In this document: piece by piece, positions 1 through 5,168 of the stretch | Layout of the letters: each line of letters starts with the position of its first letter | How positions within the stretch are numbered: the stretch's first letter is position 1 | Assembly: GCA_019245275.1 (NCBI GenBank) | Contig: JAFARW010000056.1 | Coordinates: 1 to 5,168 of the forward strand | DNA length: 5,168 nucleotides | From: Vulcanimicrobiota bacterium | GTDB lineage: Bacteria > Vulcanimicrobiota > Vulcanimicrobiia > Vulcanimicrobiales > Vulcanimicrobiaceae | Direction: 5' to 3' | The notes under the pieces: generated by a model | What the model was told of the DNA's origin: nothing | Database searches by the model: none | What the model saw: only the letters and a program-made list of their open reading frames with translations | Position numbers and translations under genes: made by a program

Positions 1-249
1 TATTGGCGTGAGGGCGGACCAGAATTTCGTGACGTCAACATCATGGGCGTCGCGCATGGTCTCGAAAAGCGCAATCTGCTCGAACATAAAGCCGCGATCG
101 ATGCGCATCTGGCCGCAGCGGGCATCGCCGTCGGTTACACCAATGTCTTCTGGGGAGGGCGCAGTGAGATCAAGCCGTCCGAAATCTTGCCGAAAGCGTA
201 TCGCGATTTTTGCGAGCGCGAGGGAATCGATCCTGAAACGATGCGCTAG
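1..249 (+). CDS. C-terminal part of an unidentified protein (5' end outside window)
   Basis: Frame 1 is open from the first base to a TAG at 247-249, giving 82 residues of a protein whose start lies upstream. I read it as coding because its composition is that of a normal globular protein, with mixed charged, aliphatic and aromatic residues and a G/C-rich third codon position. Frame 2 over the same bases gives a Ser/Arg-rich product typical of an out-of-frame shadow. The visible part begins YWREGGPEFRD, then has an amphipathic stretch (LEHKAAIDAHLAAAGIAVGY) and ends in a charged tail (YRDFCEREGIDPETMR). There is no membrane segment and no motif I can tie to a family, so I give no function. 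An internal ATG at 43 could start a 68-residue protein, but the frame stays open upstream of it, so a truncated larger gene is more likely. Its end overlaps the proposed start of the next gene, which suggests co-transcription. Confidence 0.7.
   Translation, partial: YWREGGPEFRDVNIMGVAHGLEKRNLLEHKAAIDAHLAAAGIAVGYTNVFWGGRSEIKPSEILPKAYRDFCEREGIDPETMR
220..225 (+). promoter_or_regulatory. Shine-Dalgarno-like GAGGGA before the proposed CTG start
   Basis: GAGGGA lies 7 bases upstream of the CTG at 233, inside the end of the upstream gene. This is normal ribosome-binding-site spacing and is the main local support for starting the first binding-protein gene at that CTG. A competing purine run, GGGGAGGG at 152-159, precedes a GTG at 164 in the same frame. 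Confidence 0.5.
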
Positions 250-1903
250 ATTTGCCGCCGCACTAGCGCTGGTGGTCGTTGCGGCCGCCTGTACGAAGGT
301 CGGCACGACCGGGCCATCGATCGGCGGTCAGCATCCCTGGACGCAGACCGGCATCCTGCGCTTCGCTGAGAACGCGGATCCGAAAACGCTAAACGTTCCG
401 CTTGGCACGAGCGCCGTCACCGGCGATTTAGCATCCTTCATGTTTTCTTATGCCGTACGCTACGACGAACACGCGCGTCCGGTGCCGGATGCGCTGATTG
501 AAATTCCAACGGTGCAAAACGGGGACGTCACTCCCGACGGCCTGACGCTCAAATACAAGCTGCGACATAACATCAAGTGGCATGATGGACAACGGCTGAC
601 TTGCGACGACCTCAAGTTCACGTGGCAGGTCGTCATTAATCCGCACAACCTCGTCAATACGACGGACGGCTATCGCGACATCAAGGACATCGACTGCAGC
701 AATCCCTTTGTTGCCGTCGTTCACATGAAGAAGCTCTACGCTCCGTACCTTCAACAGTTATGGGGAGTCAACGGAAACGCGCCGATCCTTCCGAAGCACA
801 TTCTGGCGCAGTACAACGACGCGAAAGGCTCGTTCAATACGGCGCCGTTCAACTCGGCGCCGATCGGCAGCGGTCCGTTCAAGTTCGTTTCGTGGCAGCG
901 TGGCGTGCAAGTCGTGATGACCGCCTTCAACGATTATTTTTTGGGGCCGCCGAAACTCAAAGAAGTCGTCTTCAAGATCATGCCCGATGAGAATACGATG
1001 ATGACGCAGTTGCAGACGCATGAAATCGACATGCTCGCGCGGGGCAGCGGTCTCAATTGGCCGCGTTATGCGCAACTGGCCGGCGACCCGGCAAACGGCT
1101 TGAACGCGATCCGGGTCGACTCGTTTCTCTTCTCGCACATCGACTTTAATTTGCGGCGGCCGCTATTTCAAGACCGGAATGTCCGAATCGCGCTAGCCGA
1201 CGGCATCAATCGGCAAGAGATCATCGATAAAATCGTGCACGGTTCCGCGGAGCCCGCGGAAACCGATCAATCGAGGGCGTTGTCGTGGGCGTACACCGAT
1301 GACGTTCAGCACCACGATTACGATCCGCAGGCGGCGCGCGCAACGCTGGATGCTGACGGTTGGAAAGTCGGCCCGGACGGCATTCGCGTCAAAAACGGCC
1401 AGCGTCTAACGTTCACCTATAGCACGCAAACAGAGAGCACCGCCGGCAAGGCGATTCAGGAGCTAGTGCAGCGCGAGTGGCACGACATCGGTGTGGACGC
1501 CGTCGTCAAGAACGCTTCAACCGCGCAGTTCTTTGACAACAATCCGGCGACCGGCGTGCTGCAAGGCGGCCACTATGACGTCGCCGGCTTCAGTTGGGTG
1601 GACGCGGCGGATCCGGATGACAGTCCGATCTACTCGGGCGACAACTTTGCGCCGCACGGGCAGAACTCGATGTTCTGGTCTGATCCTCGCGCCACGGCTG
1701 CGATGAATGACGCGCTCAAGACGCTGAACATCGGCCGCCGCAAAGCAGACTACAAAGTCGTCCAGCAAGAGCTGGCAGCGCAGGTACCAACGATCGTCCT
1801 CTACTTCTCAAAAGAGCCGTTTGTCTACAACACGGACCTTAAGGGCTTCCGCCCGTCACCGGTGATCTCGCCATTTTGGAATCCATGGGAGTATTCGATT
1901 TGA
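233..1903 (+). CDS. SBP_bac_5 family peptide/oligo-solute ABC transporter substrate-binding lipoprotein (copy 1)
   Basis: Extracytoplasmic receptor that captures a solute, in this family usually a di- or oligopeptide, and delivers it to an ABC permease. From the CTG at 233 the protein has 556 residues, usual for the family. The signal is Lys-Arg, then an Ala/Val-rich core, with VAAAC ending at Cys20 as the lipidation site; Ala at -3 makes this lipobox weaker than those of copies 2 and 3. Family landmarks follow: HNIKWHDG (about 112-119), PILPKH (184-189), IGSGPF (211-216), HIDFNLRRPLFQDRNVRIAL (302-321), GWKVGPDG (376-383), WHDIGVD (416-422) and VPTIVLY near the C-terminus. No ATG, GTG or TTG lies in frame close to the signal. 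The nearest is GTG at 164, which would add 23 residues and leave 43 residues up to and including the Cys. The C-terminus (SPFWNPWEYSI) and the lone pair Cys124/Cys155 differ from the neighbours. Ligand unknown. The family call is firm and the start is not. Confidence 0.93.
   Translation: MKRCARFAAALALVVVAAACTKVGTTGPSIGGQHPWTQTGILRFAENADPKTLNVPLGTSAVTGDLASFMFSYAVRYDEHARPVPDALIEIPTVQNGDVTPDGLTLKYKLRHNIKWHDGQRLTCDDLKFTWQVVINPHNLVNTTDGYRDIKDIDCSNPFVAVVHMKKLYAPYLQQLWGVNGNAPILPKHILAQYNDAKGSFNTAPFNSAPIGSGPFKFVSWQRGVQVVMTAFNDYFLGPPKLKEVVFKIMPDENTMMTQLQTHEIDMLARGSGLNWPRYAQLAGDPANGLNAIRVDSFLFSHIDFNLRRPLFQDRNVRIALADGINRQEIIDKIVHGSAEPAETDQSRALSWAYTDDVQHHDYDPQAARATLDADGWKVGPDGIRVKNGQRLTFTYSTQTESTAGKAIQELVQREWHDIGVDAVVKNASTAQFFDNNPATGVLQGGHYDVAGFSWVDAADPDDSPIYSGDNFAPHGQNSMFWSDPRATAAMNDALKTLNIGRRKADYKVVQQELAAQVPTIVLYFSKEPFVYNTDLKGFRPSPVISPFWNPWEYSI
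1887..1891 (+). promoter_or_regulatory. Shine-Dalgarno GGGAG before the TTG start of copy 2
   Basis: GGGAG lies 8 bases before the TTG at 1900, within the last codons of copy 1. It favours TTG 1900 over the in-frame ATG at 1885 and TTG at 1876, neither of which has an equally good purine run at proper spacing. The TTG overlaps the TGA stop of copy 1 as TTGA (1900-1903), a usual layout for translational coupling. Confidence 0.55.
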
Positions 1904-3528
1904 AACGGATTGCTTGCATCGTTATCGCCGCTGGGATTTTGGGCGGCTGCACCAAAGTCAACACGGTTGGGATCGGGGGTCGAGTAAACGGCTTCACAAT
2001 TCCGCACACGCTGCGGTACGCAACCGCAGAAGATCTCGTCGGCTTGAATCCGCATTTGAATCAACAAGCGACGCTGTTCCTGATGGCAGATCTGACGATG
2101 GCGTGGCTGCTCCGCTGGGATCACAACAACCGGCCGATTCCGGAACTTGCTACTGCGGTCCCGACAAAGGCGAATGGCGGCGTCAGCCAAGACGGCAAGA
2201 CGGTCACATACCATATCCGCAAAGGCGTCAAGTGGTCGGACGGCGCGCCGTTTAATGCCGACGATGTCGTCTTCTCGACCAACGTGGTCAACAATACCGC
2301 GAACAACGAGGTTAGCCGCACGGGTTGGGATTTGATCAAGAAGGTTGACGAGCCGGACAAGTACACCGTCGTCTACCATCTGAGCCGGCCGTACTCGTCA
2401 TTTTTGGTTACGTACTTTTCAACGGCAGGCGCAAACCCGTGCATTCTTCCAAAGCATCTCTTAGCGCAGTATCCAAACATCAATAACATCCCTTACAACG
2501 GCCTGCCGATCGGCATCGGGCCTTTTAAATACCAGGAGTGGAAGCGCGGCGACCAAGTCGTAATGGTACAGAATCCGAACTACTGGCGCGGTGTGCCGAA
2601 ACTGCAGAAAGTCGTCTGGAAAAGCATTCCGGACCGCAACACCGTTATGGCGCAGCTCGAGTCGCAAGAGTTGGATCTGTGGTATCCCGTGCCTGGATCG
2701 TATTTCGATCGCATCAAGGGGTTGAACGGCTACACGTATCTCAAGCAGCCGAGTTACTACTTCAACCACTTGGATTTCAATCTCACGAGTCCGCGTCTCA
2801 AAGAGAAGGCTGTGCGCGAAGCGTTACGGTACGCCATCGACCGCGCGACCTTGAGGGAGAAAATCGGTCACGGAGTCGGCATCCTGCAAGAAAGTCCAAC
2901 TTCGCCGTCGGCGCCATATGCTGTTGAAGACATTCCGAAAGTTCCATTTGATATCACTCGAGCGAATCAGATTCTCGATCAAGCGGGCTGGCAACGCGGG
3001 CCCGCCGGCATCCGCACCAAGAACGGCGTCAAACTGCAACTCGACTACGCGACCAGCACAGGCTCACCGGACGTCGATCAGCAGATCGAGTTGATTCGCG
3101 GCTGGTGGAAACAGATCGGCGTCGACATCGTCGTGCATCATTACTTGTCGGCGTTGCTCTTCGCACTGTATCAAAATAACGGCATCATCTACAGTGGCAA
3201 ATTTGACGTCGTCAACTTCTCGTGGGGGCTCGATCCGCTGGGCGACTTTTCGCCGCTGTATGCATGCGATCAGATTCCACCCAAAGGGCAGAACGATCTT
3301 CACTGGTGCAACCACGCAGCCGATGATGCGATGCGGAAGTTTCGGGTGACTTATGACGAGAAGACGCGTCAGCCGTACGTCAATACCCTCGTGCATGAGC
3401 TGGTCAAAGACGTGCCGACGGTCGTGACGACGGTGCGCGAAGATATCTTCGTCTACAACAAAGATCTCAAGGACTTCCACCCAAATCAGGTATCGCAGTT
3501 TGATGACTTCATGAAAGTAGATATCTAA
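1900..3528 (+). CDS. SBP_bac_5 family peptide/oligo-solute ABC transporter substrate-binding lipoprotein (copy 2)
   Basis: Second lipid-anchored ABC importer receptor of the array, 542 residues from the TTG at 1900. The signal is MKRIACIVIAAGILGGC with a good lipobox (LGGC, Cys17), then TKVNTVGIGG. Landmarks: YHIRKGVKWSDG (about 104-115), NADDVVFSTN (119-128), DEPDKYTVVYHL (150-161), NPCILPKH (179-186), IGIGPF (204-209), NPNYWRG (225-231), REALRYAIDR (306-315), DQAGWQRGP (360-368), WWKQIGVD (402-409) and a PNQ..QFDDFMKVDI tail. With this start, Cys17, the WSDG motif (112-115) and Cys181 fall at the same residue numbers as in copy 3, which independently supports it; the ATG at 1885 would add five residues. 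Cys456 and Cys470 (C-x13-C) could form a disulfide. Oddity: where copies 1 and 3 have VPTIVLY near the C-terminus, this copy has VPTVVTT. It overlaps copy 1 by 4 bp and copy 3 by 1 bp. Ligand unknown; peptide is the family default. Confidence 0.94.
   Translation: MKRIACIVIAAGILGGCTKVNTVGIGGRVNGFTIPHTLRYATAEDLVGLNPHLNQQATLFLMADLTMAWLLRWDHNNRPIPELATAVPTKANGGVSQDGKTVTYHIRKGVKWSDGAPFNADDVVFSTNVVNNTANNEVSRTGWDLIKKVDEPDKYTVVYHLSRPYSSFLVTYFSTAGANPCILPKHLLAQYPNINNIPYNGLPIGIGPFKYQEWKRGDQVVMVQNPNYWRGVPKLQKVVWKSIPDRNTVMAQLESQELDLWYPVPGSYFDRIKGLNGYTYLKQPSYYFNHLDFNLTSPRLKEKAVREALRYAIDRATLREKIGHGVGILQESPTSPSAPYAVEDIPKVPFDITRANQILDQAGWQRGPAGIRTKNGVKLQLDYATSTGSPDVDQQIELIRGWWKQIGVDIVVHHYLSALLFALYQNNGIIYSGKFDVVNFSWGLDPLGDFSPLYACDQIPPKGQNDLHWCNHAADDAMRKFRVTYDEKTRQPYVNTLVHELVKDVPTVVTTVREDIFVYNKDLKDFHPNQVSQFDDFMKVDI
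2233..2283 (+). repeat. Conserved 51-bp block shared with 3861-3911 (paralogy)
   Basis: This block encodes 17 residues, from WSDGAPF to FSTN, that are identical in copies 2 and 3. At the DNA level 45 of 51 bases match the block at 3861-3911, and the six differences are all at third codon positions. It marks duplication under protein-level constraint and is a possible site for recombination between the two genes. It is not a mobile element. Confidence 0.8.
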
Positions 3529-3530
3529 TG
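3526..3530 (+). promoter_or_regulatory. TAATG stop-start overlap coupling copies 2 and 3
   Basis: The TAA stop of copy 2 (3526-3528) shares its last A with the ATG of copy 3 (3528-3530). Upstream there is only a weak purine run, GAAAG at 3513-3517, 10 bases before the ATG. Copy 3 may therefore depend largely on ribosomes that have just finished copy 2; that dependence is inferred. Confidence 0.7.
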
Positions 3531-5150
3531 AAGAGCCGCGTCCTTACCGTCGTAGCGTTGGCAGCGCTCGTCGCTTGCACGAAAGTGAGCACCGGCGGCG
3601 CCGGCGGGCACAACTCGTTTACGAAGTCCCACTACCTGCGATATTCCGATGCCGGCGGCGATCTGGCATCGCTCAATCCGGTTTTGAATTCAGAGACACG
3701 CGTCGGTTACATCGCGCAGATGACGATGGCGTATTTCGCGCGCTATGACATGCACAATCGCCCGATCCCGGAGTTGCTGACCGTGATTCCGACGCAGGCG
3801 AATCACGGCATTTCCACCGATGGCATGACGATCACTTGGCACCTTCGCCGCGGCGTGCGCTGGTCGGATGGCGCGCCGTTCAACGCCGACGACGTCGTGT
3901 TCTCGACGAACGCCGTCAACAATCCGGCGAATAACGTGATCGGGCGCGACGGCTGGAACCTAATACAGAAGATTGACGAGCCCGATAAGTACACCGTCGT
4001 CTATCATCTACGCAAACCTTACGCCGCCTATCTGCCAACATTTTTTGGAACGGCTGGCGCGAATCCGTGCATATTGCCCAAGCATATCCTTGGCAATCTC
4101 CCGAACATCAATCAAGCGCCTTACAACGCAAAACCGGTAGGCATCGGTCCATTTCGCGTCGTTATATGGAAGCGCGGCGATTCGGTCGAACTAGAAGCGA
4201 ATCCGTACTACTGGCGCGGTAAGCCGAAACTGCAGCGCATCACGTATCGAATCGTTCCGGATCGCAACACGCTGATCACGCTGATGCAGACGGGCGAAGT
4301 CGATCTCTGGCCGCAGGTCCCTTCCGGATATATCGATCGCACAAAGTCGCTCAGCGGATTTAACACGATCGTGGTTCCGAGTTACTATTTTGCGCACATC
4401 GACCTCAACTTTAAAAATCCGATTCTGCGCGACACTCGCGTCCGCGAAGCGCTGCGCTACGCGATCGATCGCAAAACGCTCGTTCAGAAGACGGCGTTTG
4501 GCTATGGAATCATTCAAGAGAGTGTCGTCTCACCGGCGAACCCGGTTTCGGATCCGCGCATTTCTTTGACGCCCTACGATCCTCAGAAGGCAATGGCGCT
4601 GCTGGATCAAGCCGGCTGGAAAGTTGGCCCGGACGGCATCCGCACGAAAAATGGCCAGCGCCTATCACTGCGCTTCGCGTCCTATACCGGCGCGCCGGAC
4701 ACCGACGAACGCATCGAGTTATTGCGATCGTGGTGGAAGGCGATTGGCGTCGACATCGCGCTCCAGAAGTATGCACCGAACGTCTTCTTTGAGAATCCCA
4801 ACGGCGTCATCTACGGCGGAAAATTCGACCTTACGATCTACTCGTGGGGTGGCGACCCGATCGGTGAGCTTTCAAACCTCTACGAGTGCAATCAAGCGCC
4901 GCCCAACGGCCAGAACATGATGCATTACTGCAACCCAAAGGTCGACGCGGCGATGGAGCAATTCAAACGCTCTTACGATGAAAGTAAGCGTCAGCAGTTC
5001 GTCAACTTCGAGCAGGAGCAGATCGTCAAGGACGTTCCGACGATCGTGCTTTATGTCCTAAAAGACGGCTACGCGTACAATACCGACCTGACCGGCTACC
5101 ATCCGAACCAATTGACGCCGTTTGACGATATGATGAAGGTCGACATCTAA
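3528..5150 (+). CDS. SBP_bac_5 family peptide/oligo-solute ABC transporter substrate-binding lipoprotein (copy 3)
   Basis: Third receptor of the array, 540 residues from an unambiguous ATG that places the signal peptide correctly. The signal is MKSRVLTVVALAALVAC (lipobox LVAC, Cys17), then TKVSTGGAGG. Landmarks: WHLRRGVRWSDG (104-115), NADDVVFSTN (119-128), DEPDKYTVVYHL (150-161), NPCILPKH (179-186), VGIGPF (204-209), NPYYWRG (225-231), REALRYAIDR (306-315), DQAGWKVGPDG (360-370), WWKAIGVD (402-409), GQNMMHYCNPKVD (461-473), VPTIVLY (503-509) and a PNQ..PFDDMMKVDI tail. From WSDG to PKH (112-186), 58 of 75 residues match copy 2, so these two are the most recent duplicates in view. Cys181 and the C-x13-C pair Cys454/Cys468 are shared with copy 2 and absent from copy 1. 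The role is solute capture outside the cytoplasmic membrane for an ABC importer whose membrane and ATPase subunits are not in the window. It appears to end the cluster, being followed by non-coding sequence. Confidence 0.95.
   Translation: MKSRVLTVVALAALVACTKVSTGGAGGHNSFTKSHYLRYSDAGGDLASLNPVLNSETRVGYIAQMTMAYFARYDMHNRPIPELLTVIPTQANHGISTDGMTITWHLRRGVRWSDGAPFNADDVVFSTNAVNNPANNVIGRDGWNLIQKIDEPDKYTVVYHLRKPYAAYLPTFFGTAGANPCILPKHILGNLPNINQAPYNAKPVGIGPFRVVIWKRGDSVELEANPYYWRGKPKLQRITYRIVPDRNTLITLMQTGEVDLWPQVPSGYIDRTKSLSGFNTIVVPSYYFAHIDLNFKNPILRDTRVREALRYAIDRKTLVQKTAFGYGIIQESVVSPANPVSDPRISLTPYDPQKAMALLDQAGWKVGPDGIRTKNGQRLSLRFASYTGAPDTDERIELLRSWWKAIGVDIALQKYAPNVFFENPNGVIYGGKFDLTIYSWGGDPIGELSNLYECNQAPPNGQNMMHYCNPKVDAAMEQFKRSYDESKRQQFVNFEQEQIVKDVPTIVLYVLKDGYAYNTDLTGYHPNQLTPFDDMMKVDI
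3861..3911 (+). repeat. Conserved 51-bp block shared with 2233-2283 (paralogy)
   Basis: This is the copy 3 partner of the block at 2233-2283 and encodes the same 17 residues with six synonymous third-position differences. It lies in the family's WxDGxPxxADDV signature, the most constrained part of the N-terminal lobe. Confidence 0.8.
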
Positions 5151-5155
5151 CCCGC

Positions 5156-5168
5156 TGTCACCCTGAGC
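5156..5168 (+). terminator. Possible left arm of an inverted repeat or terminator, cut by the window edge
   Basis: TGTCACCCTGAGC begins 5 bases after the stop of copy 3. From memory, TGTCACCCTGAGC followed by a short loop and GAAGGGTGACA is a frequent intergenic palindrome in many uncultured or soil bacterial genomes, often between genes and able to form a hairpin. Only the left arm is in the window, so hairpin formation and a terminator role cannot be shown here. Confidence 0.35.

Noticed and set aside
8..232. N-terminal extension of copy 1 back to the GTG at position 8
   Set aside because: The frame is open but the product is Ser/Arg-rich with no conserved features, and it would bury the lipoprotein signal about 75 residues inside the protein. 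The same bases read better as the upstream gene in frame 1.
164..232. GTG at 164 as the start of copy 1
   Set aside because: It has a fair purine run (GGGGAGGG, 152-159) and remains the main alternative. It was not preferred because it makes an unusually long, basic n-region and an 86-base overlap, while copies 2 and 3 have 17-residue signals.
241..250. ATG at 241 as the start of copy 1 displaced by a single-base indel near 247
   Set aside because: Removing one base would give a neat MRRF-type signal, but it would also erase the TAG that ends the upstream gene and fuse the two frames. The sequence as given does not require an error.
428..1138. Open frames on the minus strand opposite copy 1 (428-754 and 758-1138)
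   Set aside because: They lie antisense to a well-supported gene and have Arg/Val/His-rich products with no recognisable domain, as expected for shadows in GC-rich coding DNA.
1825..2379. 184-codon minus-strand open frame across the copy 1/copy 2 junction
   Set aside because: It is longer than most shadows here, but it is wholly antisense to conserved SBP_5 coding sequence and has no motif or convincing start context.
3064..3480. 138-codon minus-strand open frame opposite the end of copy 2
   Set aside because: It is antisense to conserved family motifs and the product resembles no known protein, so it is best explained by codon bias on the real strand.
2233..3911. Direct repeats as evidence of a mobile element
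   Set aside because: The similarity is confined to codons under protein constraint and follows the gene paralogy. There are no terminal inverted repeats, target duplications or transposase.
4624..4920. 98-codon plus-strand frame inside copy 3
   Set aside because: It is an Arg/Ser/Thr-rich out-of-frame reading of copy 3, nested within it, without its own signals.

Overview
The window is almost entirely coding on the + strand. It holds the C-terminal end of one unidentified gene (1-249), then three complete tandem genes for paralogous solute-binding lipoproteins of the SBP_bac_5 (OppA/DppA-like) family of peptide and oligo-solute ABC importers. The proposed intervals are 233-1903, 1900-3528 and 3528-5150. 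The last 18 bases are non-coding and seem to run into an inverted repeat that the window edge cuts off. No RNA gene, CRISPR array, insertion sequence or transposase is visible, and no gap exceeds 300 bases.

Layout: all four reading frames overlap end to start. The overlaps are about 17 bp for the first junction if the CTG start is right, 4 bp (TTGA) for the second and 1 bp (TAATG) for the third. This points to a single transcript with translational coupling. Each binding protein starts with a short lipoprotein signal ending in a cysteine followed by Thr-Lys-Val, then a glycine-rich linker and the two-lobed binding fold. Copies 2 and 3 are close relatives (58 of 75 residues identical over the best-conserved block). 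Copy 1 is clearly more diverged and lacks the cysteines that copies 2 and 3 share. No permease (DppB/DppC type) or ATPase (DppD/DppF type) gene lies in the window. Three receptors may feed one transporter encoded nearby or elsewhere, or may have diverged to bind different ligands.

Organism: a bacterium with fairly GC-rich coding DNA and tightly packed genes that makes lipoproteins. The style (runs of SBP_5 lipoproteins, short Ala/Val-rich signals, TGTCACCCTGAGC at a gene end) reminds me of uncultured soil phyla such as Eremiobacterota/Vulcanimicrobiota. That is an impression from memory, not a demonstrated assignment.

The most interesting points are the tandem receptor triplet without its transporter, the apparent CTG start of the first receptor gene, and the lineage-specific cysteine pairs. 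I see no clearly new biological system.
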